The position numbers were made by a program, and so were the translations under genes. This document shows positions 46,932 to 59,719 of a stretch of DNA of 64,000 nt, piece by piece; position 1 is the first letter of the stretch; the number at the start of each line of letters is the position of its first letter. Below the pieces are notes generated by a model. It did not search any database and was not told the DNA's origin. It was given only the letters and a program-made list of their open reading frames with translations. Origin of the DNA: Delphinapterus leucas (Eukaryota; Chordata; Mammalia; Artiodactyla; Monodontidae); NCBI RefSeq assembly GCF_002288925.2, contig NW_022098001.1, forward strand, positions 12,334,557 to 12,398,556, written 5' to 3'.

Positions 46932-47479
46932 CTTATAAATAAATCCTTATGGTTTAATGTTTTAGCATATTTTCTATGAATAAGATTGTCTCTGGATCCA
47001 ATGATGAAGTAAAATATAAAACTATTTCATATTAAAAAAAAATTAGGAAAAGGATGACTGACTCTAGGTAATCAGCTACCTGCGCTAGTTTGAGAACCAA
47101 AGGATTCCTAGATGGATGAATGGTGAAAATTTGGGAGATAAAACTACAAAGGTAAGGTATGAGGCAGTACTTGAAAAGTTCTAGTAAGCCATGCTGAGAA
47201 ATTGTGCTTTATAACACAAAGAAATAACATATCAATTGTGTGAGGGACTTCTTTGCATTTGTTATTTTACAGACAACAAAACCCCTGCAGATAATAGCAT
47301 AAAGGATGAGTTTGCATGAGAAGAGATTGAAAGTTACTGTAGTTAGGCAGGAAAAAAACAGGACCAAAGCAGATAAGTTGGGAGAGACAGACATAAATAA
47401 TGAAAATGATATACTGTCATCACATACTAATTAGATGGTTTCTGGCAAATCTAAAACAACTAGAGTCTTTGACATTAAA

Positions 47480-48478
47480 GAAGAGCGATCAGTTATGGCC
47501 GACAGGTACATGAAAAAGTGCTCAACATCACTCACTAATCATCAGGGAAATGCAAATCAAAACCAAAATGAGGTATCACCTCACACCTGTTAGGATGGGT
47601 ATTATCAAAAAAGACAAAGATAAATGTTATCAAGGATGTGTAGAAAAGAGAAACTTCGTACACTCTTGTGGGAATGTAAATTGGTGCAGCCACCATGGAA
47701 AACAGTACGGATTTTCCTCAGAAAACTAAAAACAGAACTACCATATGATCTAGGAATTCCACTTCCGGGTATTTATCTGAAGGAACTGAAATCAGGGTCT
47801 CAAAAGAGATATCTGCATTCCCATGCACTGCAGCATTTTTCACAATAGCCAAGATATGGAAACAACGTAAATGTCCATGGATAAAGAAAATGTAGTATTT
47901 ACAGTCAATGTAATATTACTCAGCCTTATATAAAGGAAATCCTGCCATTTGCAACAATGTAAATAAACCTGGAGGACATTACACTAAGTGAAATAAGCCA
48001 GAGACAGAAGAATGAATACATGATTCTACTTATATGAAGAATCTAAAATAGTCAGACTCATAGAAGCAGAGAATAGAATGGTGGTTACCAGGGGCTGGGA
48101 GAAGGGGGAAATGGGGCAATGTTGGTTCAAGAAGACAAAGTTTCAGTTATGCAAGATGAGTAAGTCCTAGAGATCTACTACTGTACAGCATAGTGCCTAT
48201 AGTTAACAATACTGTATTATATACTTATAAATTTGTTGAGAGTGTAATCTAATGTTGTGTTCTTAGGAGGGAGGGGTGAAGGAAGAGAGGAAGGGAAGAA
48301 GGAAGAGGGGAAGGGAAGAAAGGAGGGAGGAAGAGGAAGCTTTTGGAGGTGATGGATACATTTACGGCACTGACTGCGGTGATGGTCTCAAAAGTGTATG
48401 CTTATCTCCAAACCCACCAAGTTGCATATATTAAATATATTCAGCTTTTGTATGTCAGAAGAAAAGTTTTATACACAA
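47480..48478 (+). mobile_element. 5'-truncated L1, forward
   Basis: ORF2 C-terminal text ('ctcaacatcactcactaatc', 'tgcaaatcaaaaccaaaatg', 'ggtattatcaaaaaagac') leads into the 3' UTR, ending with an A-rich tail near 48478. A GA-rich tract (48245-48345) lies in the 3' UTR, as is usual for L1. Moderately diverged. Confidence 0.85.
48265..48340. repeat. GA-rich tract of the L1 3' UTR
   Basis: Imperfect GGAA/GGGA repeats on the plus strand, belonging to the forward L1. Confidence 0.85.
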
Positions 48479-48591
48479 AAAAAGAGTAAGGAAATCTCTG
48501 CCAAAATTAAATCCATAATTGCTTTCTTTTTTGTCTTTCTCACTCAGAAAATCATAGGACGTCAAAGGTAGAAGGAACCTCATTCTGAGGT

Positions 48592-48770
48592 GCTCAAACT
48601 TCAGTGCACATGCTTGGTCAGCTTGTTAAAAGGATGATATCTGAGTCCCATCCTCAGAGGTTCCAATCCTGTAGGCCTGTGTGGAGTCCAGGAATCTCGA
48701 CTTTTAACAAGCCACCCTAGTAATTCTGATACATATCCAAGGAACATATTCCGAGAATCACTGATCTGGT
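48592..48770. mobile_element. MER5A-like hAT element
   Basis: 'gtgctcaaacttcagtgcac' to 'attccgagaatcactga', with the central 'tttaacaagccaccctagta' block of MER5A. Confidence 0.75.
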
Positions 48771-48774
48771 ACAA

Positions 48775-50240
48775 GCCCCTCAACTGCCACATGAGAAAGC
48801 TGAGGCCAGGACAATAAAAGTCATGAATCTAACCTCGGGAAGTTCCAGAATTCAAACCCTAGGTTCCCAATTCCCAGTAATCTTTACACTACACATCTCT
48901 TACTGCCCCAAACAACCCAAAGTCAGTGTGGGCCAACTAGATGAAACTGGAATAACCAATCTATAAGAGACACAGGGTCAAATTCCGAAAGCAAGAATTT
49001 TGGGGGAGTGGCTTTGGTCTCATGCATGCAGGTGACAGCACATTCACCTCAGCAGTAGACCCTTCTCAAAGTGTGTTCACATTCTGGTAGGCTGTTCATA
49101 GCCATTCTTCTTTCCATGCCTTGGGCAGCACTTGGTTGGCCCATTCCAACAATGAGCTCAGAAAATTGCAAATACCCCAAACCCCAGGTATCAGCCATGT
49201 CATATAAATTAAACTCTTAAGAGTCAGAAACTGGTGGGAAATATTTTGCAACACAGCATTTGACCATTAGAGCTGTGGGGCTGAAAGATGCTAAAACTGC
49301 AGCTAACTACTTACAATTCACAACCTCCTTATGCCTCAGTTTCTTCACATATCAAAAGGCCACAATGAGACCTTTCCTACACACCTCAGAGACATGCTGT
49401 AGGAAGCAGGTAGCTGTGAAACTGCTTTTACAAGTTTTAAAAGGACTATACGAAAAGGTAAAATCCTTTCTTGTCTACTTCAGCTGCCACTATTGGATAC
49501 TTTGAGAGGTCCAGGCACAAGGAGAAGCATCTGGAAGAAATTTGCTTTTGGCTGGGCTTTGAAAGGAGAAGTGATTACTGATGGAGTGACGGTGAGGATA
49601 AAGAAAATAAGGTGGACAGAAGCAGAGGCCACAGGGTGGGCAGTCTAATAAGACTGCTGACAGAAATTAACTTTTTTTTTTTTTTTTTTTACTCCTATGG
49701 GCTCTTGGCCTTCATAAGGCAGAATGTACCAAGAAAGTAAGACACAGAGGAAAGACCTTTTTTCTCTAATTCCGGCTACTTACTAAAAGCTATCTATAAG
49801 ATAATATTTCGTTTTTAAAACATTGTATTTAAAATTAGGTATGGCTGGATTGTTAAAGGTTTTAATGTGAGGAGGTGTGTTGATATTAAAGGGAGTTTCT
49901 CAGCTATTGCATCTCTTGACTCCAGCATTTCAAATTAACAAACCTTATGCTGCATTCATGTTTTCACTCTATAAAATACACATGACTTGTTTTTCTCCTA
50001 TCTAAACAGGCCAAGTCAACTTTCATCAAGTCATCATCAAACAGCATTTTATTAAGCCACCACCTGTGCACATCATATAACACTGCAGTGAGTTAAGGAG
50101 CCTGAGTGAAGAAAGGACAAGTTCACATCGCAGCTACGTCCAAAAAGTAGTGAGAGTTTTGAAAAGCATCCACTTGTTAAGCTTTGGCACAGTTTCAATA
50201 AGATGACGGAAACTGAACTAGACCTTGCTGGTCATCTAAT
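48775..50240. other. Intronic DNA without recognisable features
   Basis: No gene and no confidently named repeat, apart from a poly-T run at about 49672-49690. Confidence 0.4.
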
Positions 50241-50631
50241 TCAAGCATCTGTTCTTTTATTTTAACATCTTTATTGCAGTGTAATTGCTTTACAATGGTG
50301 TGTTAGTTTCTGCTTTATAACAAAATGAATCAGTTATACATATACATATATCTCCATATCTCTTCCCTCTTGTGTCTCCCTCCCTCCCACCCTTCCTATC
50401 CCACCCCTCTAGGTGGTCACAAAGCACCGAGCTGATCTCCCTGTGCTATGTGGCTGCTTCCCACCAGCTATCTATTTGACATTTGGTAGTGTATACATGT
50501 CCATGCCACTCTCTCACTTTGTCCCACCTTACCCTTCCCCCTCCCCGTGTCCTCAAGACCATTCTCTAGCAGGTCTGCATCTTTATTCCCGTCTTGCCCC
50601 TAGATTCTTCATGACCACTTTTTTATTTTTT

Positions 50632-51690
50632 TTAGATTCCATATATATGTGTTAGCATACAGTATTTGTTTTTCTCTTTCTGACTTACTTCAGTCTGTAT
50701 GACAGACTCTACGTCCACCCACCTCACTACAAACAATTCAGTTTCGTTTCTTTTTATGGTTGAATAATATGTCATTGTATATATGTGCCACATCTTCTTT
50801 ATCCATTCATCTGTCGATGGACACTTAGGTTGCTTCCATGTCCTGGCTATTGTAAATAGAGCTGCAATGAACATTGTGGTACATGACTCTTTTTGAATTA
50901 TGGTTTCCTCAGGGTATATGCCCGGTAGTGGGATTGCTGGGTCGTATGGTAGTTCTATTTTTAGTTTTTTAAGGAACCTCCATGCTGTTCTGCACAGTGG
51001 ATGTATCAATTTACATTCCCACCAACAGTGCAAGAGGGTTCCCTTTCCTCCACACCCTCTCCAGCATTTACTGTTTGTAGATTTTTTGATGATGGCCATT
51101 CTGACCGGTGTGAGATGATATCTCATTGTAGTTTTGATTTGCATTTCTCTAATGATTAATGATGTTAAGCATTCTTTCATGTGTTTGTTGGCAATCTGTA
51201 TATCTTCTTTGGAGAAATGTCTATTTACGTCTTCTGCCCATTTCTGGATTGGGTTGTTTGATTTTTTGTTATTGAGCTGCATGAGCTGCTTGTAAATTTT
51301 GGAGATTAATCCTTTGTCAGTTGCTTCATTTGCAAATATTTTCTCCCATTCTGAGGGTTGTCTTTTCGTCTTGTTTATGGTCTCCTTTGCTGTGCAAAAG
51401 CTTTTAAGTTTCATTAGGTCCCATTTGCTTATTTTTGCTTTTATTTCCATTTCTCTAGAAGGTGGGTCAAAAAGGATCTTGCTGTGATTTATGTCATAGA
51501 GTGTTCTGCCTATGTTTTCCTCTAAGAGTTTGATAGTGTCTGGCCTTNNNNNNNNNNACATTTAGGTCTTTAATCCATTTTGAGTTTATTGTTGTGTATG
51601 GTGTTAGGGAGTGTTCTAATTTCATTCTTTTATGTGTAGCTGTCCAGTTTTCCCAGCACCACTTATTGAAGAGGCTGTCTTTTCTCCATT
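50632..51690 (-). pseudogene. L1 ORF2 C-terminal part (broken)
   Basis: An open stretch covers the ORF2 C-terminal region and ends at the natural end of ORF2, with [16 protein letters not shown] and the cysteine-bearing [20 protein letters not shown] segment. It is separated from the upstream ORF2 part by a stop codon TAA at 51691-51689, where the family has a glutamine codon CAA (a C-to-T change). The assembly gap lies inside the frame, which stays open across the N run only by chance. Confidence 0.85.
51548..51557. other. Assembly gap of 10 N
   Basis: Ten N's sit between 'gtctggcctt' and 'acatttaggtctttaatcc'. Two other L1 copies in this window (near 34840 and 46440) show those two flanks directly joined, so little or no sequence may be missing. 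Confidence 0.98.
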
Positions 51691-52349
51691 ATATATTCTT
51701 GCCTCCTTTATCAAAGATAACGTGACCATATGTGTGTGGGTTTACTTCTGGGCTTTCTATCCTGTTCCATTGGTTGATCTTTCTGTTTTTGTGCCAGTAC
51801 CATACTGTCTTGATTACTGTAGCTTTGTAGTATAGTCTGAAGTCAGGGAGCCTGACTCCTCCAGCTCTGCTTTTCGTTCTCAATATTGCTTTGGCTATTC
51901 GGAGTCTTTTGTGTTTCCATACAAATTGTGAAATATTTTGTTCTAGTTCTGTGAAAAACGTCAGTGGTCGTTTGATAGGGATAGCACTGAATCTGTAGAT
52001 TGCTTTGGGTAGTAGAGTCCTTTTCACAGTGTTGATTCTTCCAGTCCAAGAATATGGTATATCTCTCCATCTATTTGTATCATCTTTAATTTCTTTCATC
52101 AGTGTCTTATAATTTTCTGCATACATGTCTTGTCTCCTTAGGTAGGTTTATTCCTAGGTATTTTATTCTTTTTGTTGCAGTGGTAAATGGGAGAGTTTTC
52201 TTAATTTCACTTTCAGATTTTGCATCATTAGTGTATAGGAATGCCAGAGATCTCTGTACATTAAGTTTGTATCCTGATACTTTACCAAATTCATTGATTA
52301 GATCTAGTAGTTTTCTGGTAGCTTCTTTAGGATTTTTCTATGTATAGTA

Positions 52350-53231
52350 TCATGTCATCTGCAGTGACAGCTTTACTTCTTCTTTTCCAGTTTGGATTCC
52401 TTTTATTTCTTTTTCTTCTCTGATTGCTGTGGCTAAAACTTCCAAAATTATGTTGAATACGAGTGGTGAGAGTGGGCAACCTTGTCTTGTTCCTGATCTT
52501 AGTGGAAATGCTTTCAGTTTTTCAACATTGAGGATGATGCTGGCTGTGGGTTTGTCATATATGGCCTTTATTATATTGAGGAAAGTTCCCTCTATGCCTG
52601 CTTTCTGGAGGGTTTTTATCATAAATAGGTGTTGAATTTTGTCAAAAGCTTTCTCTGCATCTATTGAGATGATCATATGGTTTTTCTCCTTCAATTTGTT
52701 AATATGGTGTATCACATTGATTGATTTGCATATATTGAAGAATCCTTGCATTCCTGGGATAAACCCCACTTGATCATGGTGTATGATCCTTTTAATGTGC
52801 TGTTGGATTCTGTTTGCTAGTATTGTGTTGAGGATTTTTGCATCTATGTACATCAGTGATATTGGCATGTAGTTTTCTTTCCTTGTGACATCTTTGTCTG
52901 GTTTTGGTAACAGGGTGATGATGGTGGCCTCATAGAATGAGTTTGGGAGCGTTCCTCCCTCTGCTATATTTTGGAAGAGTTTGAGAAGGATAGGTGTTAG
53001 CTCTTCTCTAAATGTTTGATAGAATTTGCCTGTGAAGCCATCTGGTCCTGGGCTTTTGTTTGTTGGAAGATTTTTAATCATAGTTTCAATTTCAGTGCTT
53101 GTGATTGGTCTGTTCTTGTTTTCTATTTCTTCCTGGTTCAGTCTTGGAAGGTTGTGCATTTCTAAGAATTTGTCCATTTCTTCCAGGTTGTCCGTTTTAT
53201 TGGCATATAGTTGCTTGTAGTAATCTCTCAT
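52350..53231 (-). pseudogene. L1 ORF2 reverse transcriptase domain (frameshifted)
   Basis: An open frame of 293 codons covers the RT fingers and palm. Motifs seen in order: [20 protein letters not shown], a NYMPISL block, [12 protein letters not shown] (with the first catalytic Asp), and [13 protein letters not shown]. The frame stops just where the second catalytic motif (FADD in L1) should begin: the DNA lacks four bases there, removing the Phe codon and shifting the frame. The native enzyme would copy L1 RNA at a nicked target; this copy cannot. Confidence 0.9.
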
Positions 53232-53579
53232 GATCCTTTGTATTTGTGCAATGTCAGTTGTTACTTCTCCTTTTTCATTTCTAATTCTATTGATTTGAGT
53301 CTTCTCCCTTTTTTTCTTGATAAGTCTGGCTAATGGTTTATCAAATTTTGTTTATCTTCTCAGCAAGCATCTGTTCTAGAGTACAACTTCTCACTCAAAG
53401 TAAAACACCCACTGCCATAGCCTTAATTTATGACTACCCTCTCTCTGCTTGGAAATGTCCAAAAATGGGATGCTTACCACCCCAAATGATAGGCCATTAT
53501 ACTTTTTATCAATTTTAATTAAAATAATGTTCTTTTATTTGCTGTTTACCTGTTCACCTCCCTGCAATATACCTTAATG

Positions 53580-53830
53580 AAAAAAGCAAGAGTTTTAGAG
53601 TCATACAGGATTGAGTACAATCCCCAATTCTGCCAATTACCAGTTGTTTGACCTTGAGTATCTTCTTTAAGCTCTCTGATCCTCGATTTCCTCACCTATA
53701 AAATGAAAACAATAACCCCCTACCTTAGTGGTTTGTTGTGTGAAGTAAACTATGTATGTGAAAAGTAAATTATATGTGAAAAGTGTTTAGCAGTGTACAT
53801 GGCACTTATCAGCTGCTCAGTGAACAAAGT
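53580..53830 (+). repeat. MIR, nearly full length
   Basis: 'ttttagagtcatacaggatt', 'gtttgaccttgagtatcttc', 'ctcacctataaaatgaaaac' and 'ggcacttatcagctgctcag' follow the forward MIR order. Confidence 0.9.
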
Positions 53831-54164
53831 ATTATTCCGCTCATTTGTTCTAGCTCTGTCATTTGCTGCTAATGTTTTAATTCCTCTTTTATATGCATAT
53901 AAGAGTTGTTTAAACACATGATGATGGTGAACTTCTTCTTTCCTAACACTGGTCCTTAACCATCTCCAGTTCCTGCCTTGTGTTCTGTTGCCATTTAATC
54001 CCAAGTCACTACCCTGTTGGGGTCATAGGGATAGTCCAACATAATGGGCTATAAGTAGGGGACTGGGTTATTTAGTGACTTGGAACATCTTTCAACCAAA
54101 GGATATGACACAATCCAGATAAACACTTCAAGCCATGAGAAGACGGAAGAAATAAATCCAAATA

Positions 54165-56555
54165 CAGGCATAACTCATTTTATTTTACTTCGCTTTACTG
54201 CACCTCACAGACACTATATTTTTCAAAATTGAAGGTTACTCTGCATTAAGTAAACTCGATCAGTGCCACTTTTCCAATAGCGTTTACTCACGTCATGTCT
54301 CTGTGTCACATTTTGGTAATTCTGATAATATTTCAAACTCTTTGATTATTATTTGTTACGGTGATCTGTGATCAGTGACCTTTGATGCTACTGTTATAAT
54401 TGTTTTGGGGCACCACAAACTGCACCCAGTTAAGATGGCAAACTGACTCAATAAATGTTGTGTGTGTTCTCACCACTCCAGGCTCTCTCCCTTTCCTTGG
54501 GCCTCCTTATTCCTTAAGACAAAACAATATTGAAATTAGGCAAATTAATAGTCCTACAATGGCCTCTGAGCACTTGTGCAAGTAAAAGGAAGAGCTGCAC
54601 ATCTCTCACTGTAAATCAAAAGCTAGAAACGATTATTATGCTTAATGAGGAAGACACATCAAAAGCAAAGAGGGGTCAAAAGCTAGGCCTCTTGCACCAG
54701 TTAGCCAAGTTGTGAACGAATGCAAAGGAAAAGTTCTTGAAAGAAACTAAAAGTGCTACTCCAGTGAACATACCAATGATAAGAAAGTGAAATAGCCTTA
54801 TTGCCCATATGAAGCAAGTTTGAGTGATCTAGATAGAAGACAGTATCAGCCACAACATTACCTTAAGCCAAAGCCTAATACAAAGCAAGGTCCTAACTCT
54901 CTTCAATTCTGTGAAGGCTGAGGAAGGTGAGGAAGCCGCAGAAGAAAAGTTTGAAGCTAGCAGAAGTTGGTTCTTGAGTTATGGAAAGAAGGCGTCTCCA
55001 TAACATAAAAGTACAAGGTGAAGCAGCTAGTGCTGATGTAGAAGCCGCAGAAGTTAGCTAGAAGATCTAACTAAGATCATTCGTGAAGGTGGCTACACCA
55101 AACAACAGATTTTTAATGCAGATGAAACAGCCTTCTATCGGAAGAAGATGCCATCTGGGACTTGCATAGCTAGAGAAGAGAAGTCAATGCCTAATTTAAA
55201 AGCTTCAAAGGACAGGCTGACTCTCTTATTAGGGGCTAATGAAGCTAGTGACTTGAAGTTGAATGAAGTTTAAATGACCATTTCAAAAATCCTAAGGCCC
55301 TTAAGAATTATGCTAAATCTACACTGCCTGTGCTCCTTAAATGGAACAATAAAGCCTGGATGACAGCACATCTGTTCACAACATGGTTTACTGAATATTT
55401 TAAGCCCACTGTTGAGACCTACTGCTCAGAAAAAAAGATTCCTTTCAAAATATTACTGTTCATTGACAATGCACCTGGTTACCCAAGAGCTCTTATGGAG
55501 ATGTATAAGATTAATGTTGTTTTCACGTCTGCTAGCACAACATCCATGCTGCAGCCCATGGATTGAGGAGTCATTTCCACTTCCAAGTCTTAACTATTTA
55601 AGAAATATATTGTAAAATTATAGCTGCCATGGGTAGTAATTCCTCTGGTGAATCTAAGCAAAGTAAATTGAAAACCTTCTGGAAATGATTACCACTCTAG
55701 ATGACACTAAGAACATTCGTGATTCATGGGAAGAGGTCAAAATATCAACATTCACAGGAATTTGGAAAAAGTTGATTCCAATCCTCATGGAATGACTTTG
55801 AGGGGCTCAAGACTTCAGTGGAGGAAGTAACTGCAGATGTGGTGGAAATAGCAAGAGAATTAGAATTAAAAGTGGAACCTGAAGATGTGAATAAATTGTT
55901 GCAATCTCATGATAAAACTTTCACAGATGAGAAGTTGCTTCTTATGGATGAGCAAAGAAAGTGGTTTCTTGAGATGGAATCTATCCCTGGTGAAGATACT
56001 GTGAAGATTGTTGAAACGACAACAAAGAACTTAGACTGTTACATCCACTAAGTTGATAAAGCAGCAGCAGGGTTTGACAGGATCAACTGCAGTTTTGAAA
56101 GAACTTCTACTGTGGGTAAAATGCTATCAAACAGCATTGTATTTTACAGAGAAATCGTTCCTGAAAGGAAGTGTCAATCAATGCAGCAAACTTCACTGTT
56201 GTCGTATTTTAAGAAATTCCCGCAGCCTCCCCAGCCTTCAGTAACCACCACCCTGATCAGTCAGCAGCCACCAACACTGAAGCAAGACTCTACACCAGCA
56301 AAAACATTACAACCTGATGAAGGCTCAGATGATGGTTAACATTATTTAGCAATAGAGTAATTTTTAATTAAGGTAGATACATTGTTTTTGGAGATATAAT
56401 GCTATTATTGAACACTTAACAGACTATAGTATAGTGTAAACCTAACTTCTATATGCACTGGAAAGCCAAAAATTTCATGTGACTTGCTTTATTGTGATAT
56501 TTGCTTTACTGCAGTGGTCTGGAACAGAACCTGAAATATCTCCAAGGTATGCCTG
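54165..56555 (+). mobile_element. Tigger1 DNA transposon, near full length, inactive
   Basis: It starts 'caggcataactcattttatt' and ends 'atctccaaggtatgcctg', the Tigger1 termini, with TA on both sides (54163-54164 and 56556-56557). Its length of 2391 bp is close to the family's about 2.4 kb. The transposase reading frame is broken into pieces by stops and indels. The insertion lies in an older L1. Confidence 0.95.
54560..56339 (+). pseudogene. Tigger1 (pogo-family) transposase remnant
   Basis: Starting at an ATG near 54560, an N-terminal DNA-binding segment (NQKLETIIMLNEED) is followed by frameshifted pieces. The catalytic region keeps all three aspartates: DETAFY (Asp codon 55121-55123), DNAPGY (Asp 55465-55467) and QPMD (Asp 55561-55563). 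A TGA at 55564-55566 follows at once, where the family has glutamine. One codon seems lost between the last two aspartates, which are now 32 positions apart. The C-terminal part runs to 56339 in further open pieces ([15 protein letters not shown]...). The enzyme class cuts and pastes at TA sites; this copy is dead. Confidence 0.9.
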
Positions 56556-58189
56556 TATAACGTTAATCACAATCAATGTAAATGGACTTGACTGTCTGGT
56601 TAAAAGACAAATATTGTCAGACTGGAGTAAAAAATAAAATACAACTCTAAGTTATTTGTGAGGGACACACCTAAAGCTTAACACACATAAATTTAATGTA
56701 AAGTTTATGAAAAAGATATATCAAAAAACACTAATTAAAAAAAATTGGTAAAGCTGTATCAATATCAGACAAAAATCGATTTAAAGGCAAAAGGATTATT
56801 GATATGAAGAGAATCATTACCAAAAATGCTCAGTTCAGTAGGAATATATAACAACTTTACACGTATATGCACTTAATTACATGGATTCAAAAGTATATAG
56901 AGCAAAAAGAAATGTCTGAACTACAGAGAAATGGGCAAATCCTCATAATAATGGAAGATTTTAACATACCTCCTCAGTAACTGACATACCAAGCAAAAAC
57001 AACAACAAAATCAGTAATGATATAAAAATCTGAACAACACAACAAACTTGATCTACTGTGTACGTATGAGACAATACATTCAACAACTTGAGAATATACA
57101 TTCTCTTCAAGCACACATGGTTATAAAAATTAACCACATTCCGGGCCATAAAATAGATCTCAACAAATTTCAGATTCTCTTATCTCACATACTATGTTAT
57201 CTGAAAGCAAATAGTTAAATTAAAAATCAGTAGCAAGAAGAACCATAAAAGGAAATTACATATTTGAAATCCAAAAACACACTTCTAAATTACCCAGTGG
57301 TTATAGAAGAATTAAAATTAGAAAATACATAGAACTGAACGATAACAGAAATACTACTGATCAAAACACATGAAATGCAACGACCGACATTCATAACTTT
57401 GGAATAGTGTAGAATGTACTTAAATGAGATTTTAGAAAGCAGAAACCATAAAGGAAAAGATCAGTTAATTTACTATGTTAAAATTAATCATCTTGATTCA
57501 TAGAAAGACCATAGAATGACTGAGGAGGAAAAGAGCCACAAACTGGGAGAAAATATTAGCAATACAAATACCATCAAAAGCATTAGGACCTAGAATACAG
57601 AAGAATCTCAAAGAACAAAAGAGGAAAAGATGAACAATCCAACAGAAAACTGGCAAAAGTCACTTCATAGAAAGGGAAACAGGAATGGTGAATTAAAAAC
57701 TTAAAAGATGTTCACCTTCATTAGGAATTAGGAACTTGTACATTTGAATCACAAGATACCATTCACACCATAATACTGGCAAACACACAGAAGTCTGATA
57801 ATAAGTATGGGAGATAACATGGAACAAAAGAAGAAATCCTACACTCTGGAAAACAATTTGGAATTATATGGTAAATGTGAACATGCACACACCTATAACT
57901 CCCTTTCTGGCGTGGACAACTGAGCAGTGTTACTGAACCAGTACCACTGCATACAGCCGTGTGCCTTGTAATTAGTACCTCTTAGAGGTATACAGTATCC
58001 CTACATGTAAAAACATACAGAGCAAGCCTGTCAGTGACAATCACTGAACTGGAGAACACCAGAGAAGACTTGGGGAGAAAAATCATCAGTTTGTATTTCA
58101 ACATTTTTCACAGAGAATACAGTCTCGTTAAAATTAAACCTTAAGCTCACAATTCTATACTCTCCTTACTCAGAAATTTTGTCCACGCA

Positions 58190-58503
58190 TAATATAGTCA
58201 CTAGCTACATTTAGCTACTGAGCACTTGAAATATGGCTACTGCAAACTGAGATGTGCTATAATTGCAATCTACCTCCTAGATTTCAAAGACTAAGTACAG
58301 AGAAGAAAAAAAGAGTATGAAATACCTCACTAATTATTTATATTGATTACATGTTGAAATAATATTTTTACGTTGGATTAAATAAAATATATTACTAAAA
58401 ATGTATTTCACCTGTCTCTTTTTATTTTTATTTTTTAATGTGGCTACTACAAAATTCAAACTTAGTATGGAGCTCACATGCTATTTCTATTGAACGGGGC
58501 TGT
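58190..58503 (-). mobile_element. MER1-like hAT element
   Basis: 'gagcacttgaaatatggcta', 'ttacatgttgaaataatatt', 'ttggattaaataaaatatat' and 'cacctgtctctttttatttt' match the family seen at 11653-11893, in a more complete copy ending 'tattgaacggggctg'. Confidence 0.75.
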
Positions 58504-58509
58504 TCTCAG

Positions 58510-59580
58510 AACTATCTGAACCACGTATTCATTATTATCCATGTCTTCATTAAGTAATGATGGATTGAAAAAGTTCATTGTTAAAACTGGTGAAAGGGAA
58601 ATAAAAATGTGCCTCACACTGAAAAGTCAGGACAATAATAAAGGAAGTCATTTGGTAACTGCATGCAAAGTGAGGAACTGAAATCCCTGTACTCCGCAAA
58701 TTTCACCTCTTCACCAACACAGAGAATAGTCACAAGTGCACAGACATCGAGACGTCACCAATGTCTTACCTTTGGTAGGAATGGAAGGGACTTTTAAATG
58801 TCCTGGCAATGAGGAGGTATAACAAAAAGGGAGTTTAGTGATATTAAGCTAAAACTTAAGTCCTGTCTTTAAAATAGGTTTGAAACAGAAGTCTTGTGCT
58901 GAGATTTGAAGAAGTCTATATAAAAGACTCTGTACACCACTCTGCCCCAGCCATCAAATCTGTACCTGAAATTCTGAAAATGCCTTTGTTAACAGATAGA
59001 TGCATTAGTTGGGGTTCACAGGGGACTTCTTTTCAAATGTATATACTCACAGCACGATAAAACAATGAGTCCTACCGTTGATCTCACATAGAACTTGATC
59101 TGAGCTATCTTCATCAGATTCTTTCCTCAGACAACTCACTAACACTGAGGCATTAAAAAAATATTTTTTTCTGGAAGGAGAAATGCTAAAAAAAACATTG
59201 CCTTGCAGGGGGTGCTCTCACTGGGACACTATGGGCAAGTGAACTCTGACAGCAGAGCCACATGGGGGCCCTGCTAAGAACCTGGATGTGAGTGGAGGTG
59301 TGCCAGACAGCACGGGGATACAGGAGGATAACATGAGAAGAGGCCGCCGTACAGACAGCATCACATTTTGCCAGAAACTGCCTTGGTTTCAATTTCAAAT
59401 TACCAAAAGATTTTATTGTCCCAAATAAGCATTTTCCACTTTGTACTTCTTGGAAGTGTTTTTTGTCATCTGTCTGTTAAGAACGGAAATAAGAAATACA
59501 ACTACTATGTTAAAGTGGGTTAGCAACCAAACTTACATATTTTGGATAATAACATGTCAATAAGATAATAAAAAAAAAAT
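58510..59580. other. Intronic DNA without recognisable features
   Basis: No gene and no nameable repeat. Confidence 0.45.
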
Positions 59581-59585
59581 TTTTA

Positions 59586-59718
59586 GGGGACTTTCCCTGG
59601 CAGTCCAGTGGTTAAGACTATGCGCTTCCACTGCAGCTAGCACCAGTTCTATCCCTGGTCGGGGAGCTAAGATCCCACGTGCCGCGTGGCACGGCCATAA
59701 ATTAATTAATTAATTAAA
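59586..59718 (+). mobile_element. Short CHR-1-like SINE, forward
   Basis: Body 'ggactttccctggcagtcca' to 'gtgccgcgtggcacggccat', then an (AATT)n tail. Target duplication unclear because of AT-rich flanks. Confidence 0.85.
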
Positions 59719-59719
59719 T

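Larger units (their letters stand above)
50256..53363 (-). mobile_element. L1 element, 5'-truncated, reverse, 14-bp TSD
   Basis: A single 3.1-kb L1, cut at its 5' end within ORF2. It carries the reverse transcriptase region, the ORF2 C-terminus, a 3' UTR, and a tail ending 'agatgttaaaataaa' on the minus strand. Perfect 14-bp target duplications caagcatctgttct flank it at 50242-50255 and 53364-53377. It is the least diverged L1 here, yet has several coding lesions, and a 10-N gap at 51548-51557. Confidence 0.95.
54060..57850 (+). mobile_element. Old L1 (L1M-type), forward, split by Tigger1
   Basis: Text before 54164 and after 56556 reads as one old L1. ORF2 begins near 56560 ('tcacaatcaatgtaaatgga'), with a 'taatggaagattttaacata' block (endonuclease domain) and 'accacattccgggccataaa'. 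After about 57480 it passes to ORF2 C-terminal text ('cacaaactgggagaaaatat') with much of the middle missing. Deeply degraded. Confidence 0.65.

Noticed and set aside
50632..53231. The reverse transcriptase frames considered as a retron, group II intron or other novel RT system
   Set aside because: Residue motifs, 3' UTR, A-rich tail and 14-bp target duplication identify an ordinary 5'-truncated mammalian L1.
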